From NCBI GenBank assembly GCA_002773695.1, contig PFAJ01000042.1, positions 1-36,189 of the forward strand: a stretch of 36,189 nucleotides of DNA. Reading direction: 5' to 3'. A program made the position numbers and the translations under genes. This document shows, in pieces, positions 1 to 10,032 of the stretch. Source of the DNA: Candidatus Doudnabacteria bacterium CG10_big_fil_rev_8_21_14_0_10_41_10 (lineage in GTDB: Bacteria > Patescibacteriota > Doudnabacteria > UBA920 > 2-01-FULL-50-11). The stretch's first letter is position 1. The number at the start of each line of letters is the position of its first letter. The notes below the pieces were generated by a model, which saw only the letters and a program-made list of their open reading frames with translations, made no database searches and was not told the origin of the DNA.

Positions 1-48
1 AGAATTCATCTCCAGCCTGCGTCAGGAACGGAGTTTGAGGAAGAATAG
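1..48 (+). CDS. 3' end of an upstream CDS (…RIHLQPASGTEFEEE*), identity not determined
   Basis: Frame 1 open to TAG at 46-48, followed by a GCGCC/GGCGC hairpin with T-rich tail; too short to identify. Confidence 0.3.
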   Translation, partial: RIHLQPASGTEFEEE

Positions 49-69
49 AAAGCACCCTCATGAGAGGAG

Positions 70-98
70 AGGCGCCATAAAAGGCGCTATTTCTATCT
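70..98 (+). terminator. putative intrinsic terminator upstream of the S10 operon
   Basis: gcgcc-ataaaa-ggcgc hairpin followed by tatttctatctt. Confidence 0.4.
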
Positions 99-208
99 TA
101 ATGACCGACCGAGAAAGACTCTGAATTTCTACAAGCCAGACGAGGTTTTTGCGCGGGTATTAGCTAATCAGGATTTGCGTTAGAGGGTTGAATCCAGCGC
201 TTTTTTAT

Positions 209-237
209 TTGACATGAATTTGATTATGGTTTAAAAT
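209..237 (+). promoter_or_regulatory. sigma70-type promoter of the S10 operon
   Basis: TTGACA (209-214), 17-nt spacer, TAAAAT (232-237); about 120-nt leader before rpsJ with a UUCG hairpin and a CCTCTC/GAGAGG hairpin. Confidence 0.75.
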
Positions 238-362
238 TAATAGGTACAGGTAATTTCTCCTTAATTTAGGCAAAAAATCAAGAAAAATTAATAATATACT
301 TCGAACTCCTCACCTGCCCTTCGGGCATCCTCTCCTTAGAGAGGAGAGGATGAAGGTAAAAA

Positions 363-686
363 ATGGCCGACGAACAAGCACCTAAACAGCGGATTCGTAT
401 AAAAATATTGGCTTACGATCATAAACTGATCGACCAAAGCGCTAAGCAAATTGTCGACACTGCTAAACGCAGTGGGGCGACTATTTCTGGGCCTATCCCG
501 CTTCCAACAGACAAGAAAAAATATACGGTGTTAAAATCTACTTTTGTGCATAAAGATGCTCGAGACCAGTTTGAAATGCGTACGCATAAACGGTTGATAG
601 ATATTTTTAATCCTACAGCGAAAACAATTGATTCTTTAACAAATCTAAACCTACCCGCGGGGGTAGATGTAGAAATCAAGATGTAA
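363..686 (+). CDS. rpsJ: 30S ribosomal protein S10
   Basis: Protein matches uS10 family ([46 protein letters not shown]). Confidence 0.97.
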   Translation: MADEQAPKQRIRIKILAYDHKLIDQSAKQIVDTAKRSGATISGPIPLPTDKKKYTVLKSTFVHKDARDQFEMRTHKRLIDIFNPTAKTIDSLTNLNLPAGVDVEIKM

Positions 687-949
687 CGGCTGCTAACCTA
701 CGAAATATTACGAAAATACGAAAAATAAATTTTGTACTTTCGTTAAAATTTGTAATTTAGTAGCTAATGGTAAATAGGTTCTTTCTGAATTGAGCCCGGA
801 AAGCTCAAACAGGGAGATAACGATTTACCGGTAAGAACTTCACGGTAGCGTCCCGTCCGCCTAGGCGGATCGAGACGCACCAAAGTATTTTTACTGGTCA
901 GTCGTGGCCGGTTTTTTTAATAGCTTATAAATCAATCAGAATGACTTTC

Positions 950-1696
950 ATGCTTGGTAAAAAAATGAATATGTCGCAAGTTTTCGACGCAAGCGGCGAG
1001 CATTTGCCCGTTACTGTTATTCAGGCCGGCCCATGTAAAGTAATTCAAGTTAAAACTAATGAAAAAGACGGCTATACGGCGGTACAGATTGGTTTTGGTT
1101 CAAAAATACATCTTACACGCGCTCAAAAAGGGCACCAGAGAAAGGAACATTTTTCAGATTTACAAGAATTTAGAATAGCTGTGGGAGACTCTTTGAAAGT
1201 CGGGGACGAAATGAACGCTTCAAATTTTCAACCGGGTGAGTATATTGACGTTACAGGCACCGTGAAAGGCCGAGGGTTCGCGGGTGTAATGAAACGACAC
1301 GGTTTTCATGGGTTTCCGGCGTCGCATGGCCACGACCATCCCCGCATGTTGGGATCTGTTGGGAGTGCTTTCCCCCAACACGTAATGAAGGGTAAACGTA
1401 TGGCCGGCCGAATGGGTGGAAATATCGTTACTGTGAAAAATTTGTTAGTGGTTGATGTTGACGCCGAGAGAAATTTAATTTTTGTCAAAGGGGCGGTTCC
1501 CGGAGCAAGTAGTGGAATCGTCAGACTAAAAAGTACCGGTAAGAAAATGGAAAAACCTTTAGAACTTTATCAGGATGATATAGAAAAAACTTTCGAAAAG
1601 AAAAAGTCGGACGGTAAGGAGAAAGAAGCGCTCGTGGAAAAAAAAGAGGCGGAAAAACCCAAGGAAGTGAAAACTGAAAAGGATCCAAAGAAATAG
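950..1696 (+). CDS. rplC: 50S ribosomal protein L3 with charged C-terminal extension
   Basis: uL3 motifs (GFAGVMKRHGFHGFPASHGHDHPRMLGSVG); ORF track begins at 941, second ATG at 950 gives MLGKKMNMSQVF. Confidence 0.96.
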   Translation: MLGKKMNMSQVFDASGEHLPVTVIQAGPCKVIQVKTNEKDGYTAVQIGFGSKIHLTRAQKGHQRKEHFSDLQEFRIAVGDSLKVGDEMNASNFQPGEYIDVTGTVKGRGFAGVMKRHGFHGFPASHGHDHPRMLGSVGSAFPQHVMKGKRMAGRMGGNIVTVKNLLVVDVDAERNLIFVKGAVPGASSGIVRLKSTGKKMEKPLELYQDDIEKTFEKKKSDGKEKEALVEKKEAEKPKEVKTEKDPKK

Positions 1697-1705
1697 AATT
1701 TATAT

Positions 1706-2350
1706 ATGATAAAAACAACGGTTTATAATTTTGTCGGAGAAGAAACCAAGCAGGCAGAAATGTCTGATAAGATTTTTAAAGTTGTTGTTTCTCCGAAATT
1801 GGTTACACAGCTGGTTAATGCTGAACTTTCAAACAAGAGAAACACCGTTGGATCGACAAAAACCAGAGGTTTGGTTCGTGGCGGCGGCCGCAAACCGTGG
1901 AAGCAAAAAGGTACGGGACGCGCGCGTGTCGGGTCTATACGAAGCCCGCTTTGGCGCGGCGGTGGAACAATTTTTGGTCCAAGCGCCAACCGGAATTTTA
2001 AAAAGAATGTAAACCGACCGCAGTTTCGGAAAGGTCTGTTCGCGGTGTTGACTCAATTGTTGGAAAAGAAGAATTTACACGTAGTGACAGGGATAACCCA
2101 AGAAAATATAAAAACGAAAGAACTGGATGTAAAATTTAAAGCCTTTTGTAAGAAAGTTAATATTCCAACAATCAGTTTAGCGGTGGTTATTAGCAGTCCT
2201 AACAAATCATTTGAACGTAGCGCTAGAAATTTGGATTGGGTGGAAGTTTTGAGAGTATCTGAAATCACACCTTATAGACTGTTAAAACGAAAAAATGTTT
2301 TAGTCGCGCAGGATGCAATAGCTGCTATAGAGAAAAGATTTTTAAAGTAA
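1706..2350 (+). CDS. rplD: 50S ribosomal protein L4
   Basis: uL4 motif (KTRGLVRGGGRKPWKQKGTGRARVGSIRSPLWRGGGTIFGP). Confidence 0.96.
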   Translation: MIKTTVYNFVGEETKQAEMSDKIFKVVVSPKLVTQLVNAELSNKRNTVGSTKTRGLVRGGGRKPWKQKGTGRARVGSIRSPLWRGGGTIFGPSANRNFKKNVNRPQFRKGLFAVLTQLLEKKNLHVVTGITQENIKTKELDVKFKAFCKKVNIPTISLAVVISSPNKSFERSARNLDWVEVLRVSEITPYRLLKRKNVLVAQDAIAAIEKRFLK

Positions 2351-2355
2351 TAATT

Positions 2356-2796
2356 ATGGGATTTTTTGATAAAATCAGAAAGAGCAAGAAGAGCGATGAT
2401 AAGCGGAAATCTTCTGTAAAGAAAGAAGAGAATGTTTTGAGCATGGTTAAAGAAGATGAACCGAAAGAGAAGGTAAAACCGGTCGTGTTAAAGGAGCAAA
2501 CCGGAGATGCTTACAAAATTTTAATCAAACCGCAGATTACGGAAAAAGCAACCATGCTTGCAACCCGTGGTAAATATGTTTTTCAGGTGCATCCAGATTT
2601 TAACAAAGCAGAGATTAAAAGAGCGATTGAAAAAGTGTATGACGTTCATGTCAGAAAGGTAAATATTCTTACAATATCTGGAAAAGCTCGGAGGTATGGA
2701 CGATCTGTCGGGCGGACTAAAGATTGGAAAAAAGCGGTAATCTCGGTTGCAAAAGGCGAGCGAATTGCCAGCGTAACCGCAACAGAGCAAGCATAA
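2356..2796 (+). CDS. rplW: 50S ribosomal protein L23 with N-terminal charged extension
   Basis: uL23 core (ILIKPQITEKATMLATRGKYVFQVHPDFNKAEIKRAIEKVYDVHVRKVNI) after about 50 extra lysine-rich residues. Confidence 0.95.
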   Translation: MGFFDKIRKSKKSDDKRKSSVKKEENVLSMVKEDEPKEKVKPVVLKEQTGDAYKILIKPQITEKATMLATRGKYVFQVHPDFNKAEIKRAIEKVYDVHVRKVNILTISGKARRYGRSVGRTKDWKKAVISVAKGERIASVTATEQA

Positions 2797-2860
2797 ACAA
2801 GAACCAGGGTATAGGGTTTAAATAAAAACTTTACTCTATAACTTCTAAACCATCAAAATT

Positions 2861-3706
2861 ATGGCAATAAAACTATACAAACCAGGGACTCCGGGAAAAC
2901 GAAAAACTTCGGTTATTGATTATGCCAAAGTTTTGAGTAAAAATGTTCAAACACCTAAATACCTGCTAACCTCCAAAGCTAACGCTGCCGGAAGAAACCA
3001 TCGGGGTGTGATTACAACTCGTCACCGGGGTGGAGGATCGAAAACCATTATTCGAACCGTTGATTTTATTCGAAGCGACAAAGCTGATATTCCCGCGAAA
3101 ATTCAGACAATCGAATACGATCCGGGACGTTCTTCATTTATAAGTTTGGTTTCGTATGCTGATGGAGAGAAGAGATTTATCCTTACTCCTGAAGGGGTAA
3201 AAGTCGGAGATGTTTTACTTACATCAAAAACCGCGCCTATTAAACCGGGCAACCGATTACCACTTTTTAATATTCCCGTTGGAACCTATGTGCACGACGT
3301 AGAACTGCAACCCGGACGAGGTGGTAAAATGGGTCGTGGCGCCGGATCGTTTGTAACGGTGCAGGCGATCGAAGGTGGTGACGCAGTGTTGCGGCTGCCT
3401 TCCGGAGAGATTCGGTTGGTAAAAGATAATTGCTGGGCAACGATCGGTCAGGTTTCAAACGCAGATTGGTTCAACGTACGAATAGGAAAAGCCGGTAGGA
3501 AACGATTGATGGGCCGCAAACCGCACATCCGCGGTAAAGCTATGAACCCGGTGGACCATCCTCATGGTGGCGGTGAAGGAAACCAACCGATCGGAATGAA
3601 ATATCCCAAAACTCCGTGGGGTAAACCAGCTTTGGGCGTTAAAACCAGAAAATCTAAAAAGTACAGCAATAATCTGATTATTAAACGCCGAAAGAGCAAC
3701 AAGTAA
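2861..3706 (+). CDS. rplB: 50S ribosomal protein L2
   Basis: uL2 motifs ([28 protein letters not shown]). Confidence 0.97.
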   Translation: MAIKLYKPGTPGKRKTSVIDYAKVLSKNVQTPKYLLTSKANAAGRNHRGVITTRHRGGGSKTIIRTVDFIRSDKADIPAKIQTIEYDPGRSSFISLVSYADGEKRFILTPEGVKVGDVLLTSKTAPIKPGNRLPLFNIPVGTYVHDVELQPGRGGKMGRGAGSFVTVQAIEGGDAVLRLPSGEIRLVKDNCWATIGQVSNADWFNVRIGKAGRKRLMGRKPHIRGKAMNPVDHPHGGGEGNQPIGMKYPKTPWGKPALGVKTRKSKKYSNNLIIKRRKSNK

Positions 3707-3707
3707 T

Positions 3708-4043
3708 ATGAGCAGAAGTTTAAAAAAGGGTCCGTATTTAGACGAACGATTAATGACGAGAGTAAAAGACAGAAAGCCGGCTCAAGCTGGTTCGATTAAA
3801 ACGTGGTCACGAGATTCAACGATTGTTCCGGAAATGGTTGGTTTTATATTTGATGTTCATAACGGTAAAACACATATATCAGTGAAAGTGGTCGAGGAGA
3901 TGGTAGGACACAAGCTCGGAGAATTTTCTCCGACTAGGAAATTTGTCCGCCATGGAGGACGTATGGCCAAAGAGCAGGAAATGGCGGCGCAAGAATCTGA
4001 AAAGCAAAAAATTGCAGCTTCAAAAGAAGAAGATAAAAAATAG
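3708..4043 (+). CDS. rpsS: 30S ribosomal protein S19
   Basis: uS19 motifs ([35 protein letters not shown]). Confidence 0.96.
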   Translation: MSRSLKKGPYLDERLMTRVKDRKPAQAGSIKTWSRDSTIVPEMVGFIFDVHNGKTHISVKVVEEMVGHKLGEFSPTRKFVRHGGRMAKEQEMAAQESEKQKIAASKEEDKK

Positions 4044-4168
4044 TTTTACGAAATACGAGCCTATACTTGACCTATCTGCCGGCATACGAATATACGAATC
4101 ATAGGGGCGGGACTGGCGAAGATTATTAAGAGATTTTTTAACAAGGTATTATTCGATAAACGGAGTTT

Positions 4169-4765
4169 ATGACAGACAAAGTTGAGCAAAAAAATATCGA
4201 AGTCAAAGCCAGAATTGGCGATTTACGGATTTCTCCAAGAAAAGTCCGGTTGGTTACTGATTTATTGAAGAAAAAAACGGTTGCGGAGGCTAAAGGACAA
4301 CTTCGCTTGTTATCAAAAAAATCCGCGAAGCCAATTTTAAAACTAATCAATTCGGCAGTGGCGAACGCTGTACACAATTTTCAAATGAATCCTGACAAAT
4401 TGAGGATTCAAAATTTGACCGTTGATGCGGGACAGGTTACGCTTCGTTTTAGACCTAGAGCTCAAGGGAGAGTTTCCCCGGTGAGACATCGAACTTCTAT
4501 TGTTCAAATAGTTTTGGTTGATGATCCGAAAATCAAAGTTAAGACTCGTAAAATATTGAAACCGGTTGTTAAAGAGAAAGTAACTCAAAAGGACGAGATT
4601 GAGAGTGACGAAAAGTTAGCCAAAGAAGGAATTAAGGAAGATCAGGCAAAAAATCTACCATTACAACCAAAAGGCCAGGTGCCGGATTTGAAAAGAGGGA
4701 AAGGAATCAGAAAAGGTTTTGTCGATATTAAAAAGAGATTATTTAATAGAAAAACGAACGCATAA
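4169..4765 (+). CDS. rplV: 50S ribosomal protein L22 with long C-terminal extension
   Basis: uL22 core (RISPRKVRLVTDLLKKKTVAEAKGQL … FRPRAQGRVSPVRHRTSIVQIVL) plus about 80 aa tail. Confidence 0.95.
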   Translation: MTDKVEQKNIEVKARIGDLRISPRKVRLVTDLLKKKTVAEAKGQLRLLSKKSAKPILKLINSAVANAVHNFQMNPDKLRIQNLTVDAGQVTLRFRPRAQGRVSPVRHRTSIVQIVLVDDPKIKVKTRKILKPVVKEKVTQKDEIESDEKLAKEGIKEDQAKNLPLQPKGQVPDLKRGKGIRKGFVDIKKRLFNRKTNA

Positions 4766-4881
4766 GATTATGAAATACGAATCTGTACGAATATACGAAT
4801 CAAAGAAACAACTGTCGATACTCGTACAACCTGGCTTAAACAGTATTTATATATTCGTATTAATTAGTAATTAGTAAATAG

Positions 4882-5556
4882 ATGGGACAAAAGATTAATC
4901 CAAAAGCATTACGAATAAATATTACCGACGTTTGGCGGTCTCGCTGGCATACCAAAGTTAACTATACTCAAACCTTGAAAGAAGACGTCATCCTTCGAGA
5001 ATTTATAGAAAAAAACTATAAAACTTCCGGAATTGATCGTGTCGAAATCGAGCGGTTCAACGATCAGTTGGTTATTATTATCAAAACCACCAAACCGGGG
5101 ATGCTGATTGGACGAGCCGGCGGCGGGATTGAAGACATGAAGAAGAAATTGAAGAGCGAGTTCAAGTTGCAGAAGAATTTTAAAGTTAATATTGAAGAAG
5201 TTAAACAGATCAATTTATCAGCTCAAGTTTGGAGTGGGACTATTGCTGAACAGCTGGAAAAGCGAGTGTCACACAGACGAGCGATAAAACAGGCTATTGA
5301 CCAAATCATGGACGCTGGAGCGAAGGGTGTAAGGATTTTGGTAAAAGGCCGTTTGGGCGGTTCGGAGATTGCGCGAGGAGAAAGACTTTCAAAAGGAAGC
5401 CTGCCTTTACACACATTGCGCGCTCGGATCGATTATGGGGAAGCAACCGCTTTTACCACTTATGGAACGATTGGAATAAAAGTTTGGATTAATACGGGAG
5501 AAGTTTTCGATAAAACCGATACTAGTGGCGCCGAAAAGGCAGAGGAAAAGAAATAA
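4882..5556 (+). CDS. rpsC: 30S ribosomal protein S3
   Basis: MGQKINPKALRI start, KH domain, VSHRRAIKQAIDQIMDAGAKGVRILVKGRLGGSEIARGE. Confidence 0.97.
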   Translation: MGQKINPKALRINITDVWRSRWHTKVNYTQTLKEDVILREFIEKNYKTSGIDRVEIERFNDQLVIIIKTTKPGMLIGRAGGGIEDMKKKLKSEFKLQKNFKVNIEEVKQINLSAQVWSGTIAEQLEKRVSHRRAIKQAIDQIMDAGAKGVRILVKGRLGGSEIARGERLSKGSLPLHTLRARIDYGEATAFTTYGTIGIKVWINTGEVFDKTDTSGAEKAEEKK

Positions 5557-5656
5557 CCACGATTCAAATATAAGCAACGAAACATTGAATTAATTTCGAA
5601 AAAAGCGACCGAAGAAGATTAGCAGGTAATAATTTATTAGTAGAATTCGTAAACTG

Positions 5657-6061
5657 ATGGCGTTAATTCCGAAAAAAGTAAAACATCGCAAACATCACCG
5701 AGGAGATCTTTCCGGAAGATCAAAAGGTGGTACCGCTTTTAATTTCGGAACATTTGGTTTGAAGGCCACCACCAACGGCTGGTTGACCACCAAACAGATC
5801 GAAGCGGCAAGACGAGCGATGACTCGGTATGTTCAAAGAGGTGGTAAGGTTTGGATTCGTATTTTTGCTGACAAACCGGTAACTTCTCACGGAGCGGTTA
5901 TGGGAGGCGGTAAAGGGGGCGTTGATTACTTTGTTTCTGTAGTAAAAAAAGGCCGAATTATTTTTGAAATGGATGGCGTAACCGAAGATCAAGCTAAAGA
6001 AGCAATGCGCCTCGCTTCTCACAAGTTGCCAGTTAAGACGATTTTTATTGTTAAAGAGTAA
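5657..6061 (+). CDS. rplP: 50S ribosomal protein L16
   Basis: uL16 signature (MGGGKGGVDYFVSVVKKGRIIFEMDGV). Confidence 0.97.
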   Translation: MALIPKKVKHRKHHRGDLSGRSKGGTAFNFGTFGLKATTNGWLTTKQIEAARRAMTRYVQRGGKVWIRIFADKPVTSHGAVMGGGKGGVDYFVSVVKKGRIIFEMDGVTEDQAKEAMRLASHKLPVKTIFIVKE

Positions 6062-6062
6062 T

Positions 6063-6260
6063 ATGAGTAATTTTTTAAAGACAAAAGAATTACGGACGAA
6101 GAAGCCCGATCAGTTGCAGAAAATGCTTGCTGAGCGAAGAGAAAGATTTCGAGCTTTGCGGTTTGACATTTCTTCCAAGCAGGTAAAAAATCATCGTCAG
6201 TTACGATTTCTAAAAAGAGAAATCGCGAGGATTATGACTATTTTAGCTGAAAGTAAATAA
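6063..6260 (+). CDS. rpmC: 50S ribosomal protein L29
   Basis: uL29 pattern (LQKMLAERRERFRALRFDISSKQVKNHRQLRFLKREIARIMTIL); ATG at 6063 preferred over the ORF-track start 6048. Confidence 0.92.
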   Translation: MSNFLKTKELRTKKPDQLQKMLAERRERFRALRFDISSKQVKNHRQLRFLKREIARIMTILAESK

Positions 6261-6277
6261 TTTTTTAACCAATTATT

Positions 6278-6529
6278 ATGGAAAGTGAGAATCCAAAAAA
6301 ATTACAGAAAATTGTCGGGGAAGTTATTGCATGCAATACTCCAAAAACTATACAGGTGAAAGCTTCTATTTTTAAAGTTCACAGCAAGTATAAAAAACGT
6401 TATTTGGTTACTAAAAAGTATGTCGCTCACGATGAAAAAGGGCAGTGCAAGGTTGGCGACAAGGTGGAAATTGTTGCTAGCAAATCATATAGCCGCACAA
6501 AACATTTTATTGTTAGTAAAGTAATCTAA
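6278..6529 (+). CDS. rpsQ: 30S ribosomal protein S17
   Basis: uS17 pattern ([16 protein letters not shown] … [19 protein letters not shown]). Confidence 0.95.
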   Translation: MESENPKKLQKIVGEVIACNTPKTIQVKASIFKVHSKYKKRYLVTKKYVAHDEKGQCKVGDKVEIVASKSYSRTKHFIVSKVI

Positions 6530-6534
6530 CATTC

Positions 6535-6906
6535 ATGATGCAATTACGATCAAAACTGGTAGTCGCTGATAACTCCGGAGCAAAAGAGCTCGCAGTCTTT
6601 AATATTGGCGGTAAAAACCGCAAGAAAAAAGCGGGGATTGGCGATATTATTCATGGTTCGGTCAAATTTTCCACACCTCGGGCGCAAGCAAAAAAGGGTG
6701 AAAAGTATTACGCGGTGATTGTGCGAACAAGAAAAGAAATGAGAAGAGCGGATGGTTCATATATTCGTTTTGATGAGAATGCTTGTGTGCTGGTAAATAA
6801 AGCAAACAAAGAACCGATCGGGACCCGTGTTTTTGGCCCTATTCCGAGAGAGTTGCGAGACTTGGGTTTTACTAAAATTATTTCTTTAGCTCCGGAAGTG
6901 ATTTAA
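6535..6906 (+). CDS. rplN: 50S ribosomal protein L14
   Basis: uL14 motifs ([44 protein letters not shown]). Confidence 0.97.
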   Translation: MMQLRSKLVVADNSGAKELAVFNIGGKNRKKKAGIGDIIHGSVKFSTPRAQAKKGEKYYAVIVRTRKEMRRADGSYIRFDENACVLVNKANKEPIGTRVFGPIPRELRDLGFTKIISLAPEVI

Positions 6907-6911
6907 ATAAT

Positions 6912-7229
6912 ATGTTAAAAGGATTAAAAAAAGGCGACAATGTAAAAGTGATGACTGGTAAAGATCGGGGAAAAACCGGTAAGATTATTTTCGTTGACCG
7001 ACAAGCGGAAAAAATAATTGTTGAAGGAATAAATATGCTTACCCGACATCAACGCGCGAAAAAAGCCGGACAAAAAGGACAGAAGGTAAGATTGCCCGTC
7101 GCGATGCATGCTTCAAAAGTCATGCTTGTTTGTCCGCACACCGGAAAACCCACCAGAGTTGGATTTATGACGAATGAAAAAGGGATTAAAGTCAGGATTT
7201 CAAAAAAATCTAATAAACCTATTGATTAG
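6912..7229 (+). CDS. rplX: 50S ribosomal protein L24
   Basis: KOW motif (KKGDNVKVMTGKDRGKTGKI). Confidence 0.95.
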   Translation: MLKGLKKGDNVKVMTGKDRGKTGKIIFVDRQAEKIIVEGINMLTRHQRAKKAGQKGQKVRLPVAMHASKVMLVCPHTGKPTRVGFMTNEKGIKVRISKKSNKPID

Positions 7230-7232
7230 TAT

Positions 7233-7772
7233 ATGAAAAGTTTACTGGAAAAAATTAATAAGGATTTAAGGCCAACTCTTCAAAAAGAGCTGGGTGTTAA
7301 AAACATTCACTCGTTGCCATCAGTTGCCAAAACTGTCATTAATGTTGGGATTCGATCTGATGTGGGCGATAAAAAAGTGATCGAAAATATTATTCAGGAT
7401 TTAAAGGCGATTGCAGGACAATCCCCGGTAAAAACTTTGGCAAAGAAATCAGTTTCTGCTTTTAAAGTAAGGGAAGGACAAGTGGTTGGTTTAATGGTGA
7501 CTTTGCGCGGTAGAAGAATGTACGATTTTTTGGATAAACTGATGAATGTAACGTTAGCGCGGGTTAGAGATTTTCGTGGCCTGGAAGAAAAAGGTTTTGA
7601 TTCATCCGGAAATTATTCGATCGGTCTCAAAGACCAGACCGCCTTTCCGGAGATTTCTTCCGATCAAATGAAAACTCCTTTTGGTTTACAGGTTACAATA
7701 GTAATGAGGGCAGAGAACAAAGACCATGCAAAGAAATTTTTAAAATTAATCGGATTACCTTTAAAGAAGTAA
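7233..7772 (+). CDS. rplE: 50S ribosomal protein L5
   Basis: uL5 motifs (TLRGRRMYDFLDKLMNVTLARVRDFRGL; FPEISSDQ). Confidence 0.96.
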   Translation: MKSLLEKINKDLRPTLQKELGVKNIHSLPSVAKTVINVGIRSDVGDKKVIENIIQDLKAIAGQSPVKTLAKKSVSAFKVREGQVVGLMVTLRGRRMYDFLDKLMNVTLARVRDFRGLEEKGFDSSGNYSIGLKDQTAFPEISSDQMKTPFGLQVTIVMRAENKDHAKKFLKLIGLPLKK

Positions 7773-7796
7773 AGAATATAGGTTAAAAGTTAAAAT

Positions 7797-7982
7797 ATGG
7801 CAAGAAAAGCATTAGTAGTAAAAGCTCTAAAGAAGCCAAAGTACATGACCCGAAAGGTTCGGCGTTGCTGGCGTTGTGGACGAAACCGTGGCTATATGCG
7901 CGATTTTGATCTATGCCGAATTTGTTTTCGTGAGCTTGCTATGAAAGGTGAAATTCCTGGTATAAAGAAAGCCTCGTGGTAG
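7797..7982 (+). CDS. rpsZ: 30S ribosomal protein S14 type Z (zinc-ribbon form)
   Basis: 61 aa with [25 protein letters not shown] (CxxC…CxxC). Confidence 0.95.
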   Translation: MARKALVVKALKKPKYMTRKVRRCWRCGRNRGYMRDFDLCRICFRELAMKGEIPGIKKASW

Positions 7983-8040
7983 CATCCGGATTAAAAATTA
8001 TTTTATTACCTAATAAGCTAAAAGCTACAACCCATCTAAT

Positions 8041-8430
8041 ATGAGCGATCCAATTTCAGACATGTTTACTCAAATAAGAAACGCCGCTATGGCTCAAAAG
8101 GCAGAGGTTATTTTGTCATATTCCAAGTTTAAAAAACAACTTGCTGATTTATTACTGAAACAAGGTCTGATTTCAGAAGTTTTTGAAAGCACTGAAGACA
8201 ATCATAAAACCCTTGGGGTAAAACTCAAATATGTTGGCGGAAAATCAGTCATTGAAGGTATAAAAATGGTGAGTAAACCGGGCCAAAGAATATATTCAAA
8301 ATCGTCAGATATCCCCAATACCTTATCGGGATACGGGGTTACTATTGTGTCCACTTCTAAAGGGTTGTTAACAGATAGACAGGCAAAATCAGATAAGGTT
8401 GGCGGAGAAGTTATCTGTCAGATTTGGTAG
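8041..8430 (+). CDS. rpsH: 30S ribosomal protein S8
   Basis: uS8 motifs (DPISDMFTQIRNA; GYGVTIVSTSKGLLTDRQA…GGEVICQIW). Confidence 0.96.
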   Translation: MSDPISDMFTQIRNAAMAQKAEVILSYSKFKKQLADLLLKQGLISEVFESTEDNHKTLGVKLKYVGGKSVIEGIKMVSKPGQRIYSKSSDIPNTLSGYGVTIVSTSKGLLTDRQAKSDKVGGEVICQIW

Positions 8431-8532
8431 CCGTGATTCCAATATATTAATGCATCAATGATACGAATAAATTCAGAATTAAAAATTTTGTTAGTATAAT
8501 TAGGATCAATTCGTATATAAGTATCGAACAAT

Positions 8533-9081
8533 ATGTCCAAAATCGGAAAAAGACCAATAGAGTTGCCGGAAGGCGTCACCGCCAAGCTTGAAGCTGGGAA
8601 GATTTTGGTGACTGGCCCAAAAGGCAAAATGGAACTCGCAACTAACCCTTTGGTTAAGATAAAAGTAGAAGAAAAGAACGTTGTCGTGAGTATTGATGAT
8701 TTGAGTAATACGAAGAAAAAAGCAATGTGGGGGACGATGCGGTCTCTTATAAATGGCATGGTTGAAGGGGTAAGTAAAGGATTTGAAAAGAAATTGGAAG
8801 TGATTGGCGTTGGTTACCGAGTGACAACTGATAAGAAAAAGATTAATCTGCATTTAGGCTATTCTCACCCAATTGATTTGGAAATTCCAGAAGGTTTAGA
8901 AGTTACCGCGGTTAAAAATGTAATCACTGTTTCAGGTATTAATAAACAGTCAGTCGGTCAGTTTGCTTCGATAATCCGATCAAAGAGAAAACCGGAGCCG
9001 TATAAAGGCAAGGGAGTTAAATATTCTAACGAAGTAATTCGTAGAAAAGCCGGAAAGGTTATGAAGGCGGCCGGAGCTTAA
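8533..9081 (+). CDS. rplF: 50S ribosomal protein L6
   Basis: MSKIGKRPIELPEGVTA start; RKPEPYKGKGVKYSNEVIRRKAGK C-terminus. Confidence 0.97.
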   Translation: MSKIGKRPIELPEGVTAKLEAGKILVTGPKGKMELATNPLVKIKVEEKNVVVSIDDLSNTKKKAMWGTMRSLINGMVEGVSKGFEKKLEVIGVGYRVTTDKKKINLHLGYSHPIDLEIPEGLEVTAVKNVITVSGINKQSVGQFASIIRSKRKPEPYKGKGVKYSNEVIRRKAGKVMKAAGA

Positions 9082-9096
9082 AATTTTTAATATAAT

Positions 9097-9456
9097 ATGA
9101 AAGCAACTGTAAAAAAACGAATAGCGAGAAAAACCCGTCACCGAAGAATTCGGAAGGTGGTTCGTGGTACTACAAAAATTCCTCGGGTAGCAATTTTTAG
9201 AAGTTCCGGACACATTTACGCGCAACTAATAGACGACATAAAAGGGAAAAGTCTCGGACAGGCATCTTCTTTAAAGTTGGAAGGATCCGGTAAAGGAAAT
9301 AAAACAGAGAACGCAAAGCAGGTTGGAAAAAATTTGGCAGCGCTCGCAAAAGCCAAAGGTGTAGAAAAAGTTGCTTTTGATCGAGGAGGTTATGAGTATC
9401 ATGGTCGAGTAAAAGCCTTGGCAGAAGCCGCCCGTGAAGCCGGCCTTAAATTTTAG
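9097..9456 (+). CDS. rplR: 50S ribosomal protein L18
   Basis: uL18 motifs ([43 protein letters not shown]). Confidence 0.96.
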   Translation: MKATVKKRIARKTRHRRIRKVVRGTTKIPRVAIFRSSGHIYAQLIDDIKGKSLGQASSLKLEGSGKGNKTENAKQVGKNLAALAKAKGVEKVAFDRGGYEYHGRVKALAEAAREAGLKF

Positions 9457-9506
9457 TATCCGAACGGCGCACTACAAATGCGCGTATCCTAATTAAGAAT
9501 TGAACT

Positions 9507-10016
9507 ATGAGAAAAGGAAATACAAGATCAAGAGATTCTGAGTTTGAACAAAAAGTTGTCGAAATCAGCAGAGTTACCCGCGTTGTCGCCGGTGGTAAAC
9601 GTATGCGATTTCGCGCTTTGGTTGTGATCGGTGATAAAAAAGGAAGAGTTGGAATGTCTTTGAAAAAAGGAGCTGATGTTTCTGAAGCGGTAAAAAAAGC
9701 CTCTGGAGACGCAAAGAAGGAATTAATTTCAGTCCCAATGGTTAGAGGCACAATCCCGCATCAGATTAAGGCAAAGTACAAAGCCAGTGTAGTGATGTTA
9801 AAACCAGCCCCTCCTGGAACCGGAGTTATCGCCGGTGGCCCAATCCGACCGGTTGTTGAGGTTGCGGGAATTTCCAATATTGTATGTAAAATGATGGGCT
9901 CGGCGAGCAAAATCAACAACGTCAAAGCGACTCTCAAAGCGCTTGCGGGACTTCGCCAGCCAAAAGCCGGAAGAGGAGAGAGAAAGTCTGATAATAAAAT
10001 CGTAGAAAAAAAGTAA
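9507..10016 (+). CDS. rpsE: 30S ribosomal protein S5
   Basis: uS5 motifs (EQKVVEISRVTRVVAGGKRMRFRALVVIGDKKGRVGMSLKKG). Confidence 0.97.
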   Translation: MRKGNTRSRDSEFEQKVVEISRVTRVVAGGKRMRFRALVVIGDKKGRVGMSLKKGADVSEAVKKASGDAKKELISVPMVRGTIPHQIKAKYKASVVMLKPAPPGTGVIAGGPIRPVVEVAGISNIVCKMMGSASKINNVKATLKALAGLRQPKAGRGERKSDNKIVEKK

Positions 10017-10032
10017 TCAGAGTTTAACTTTA

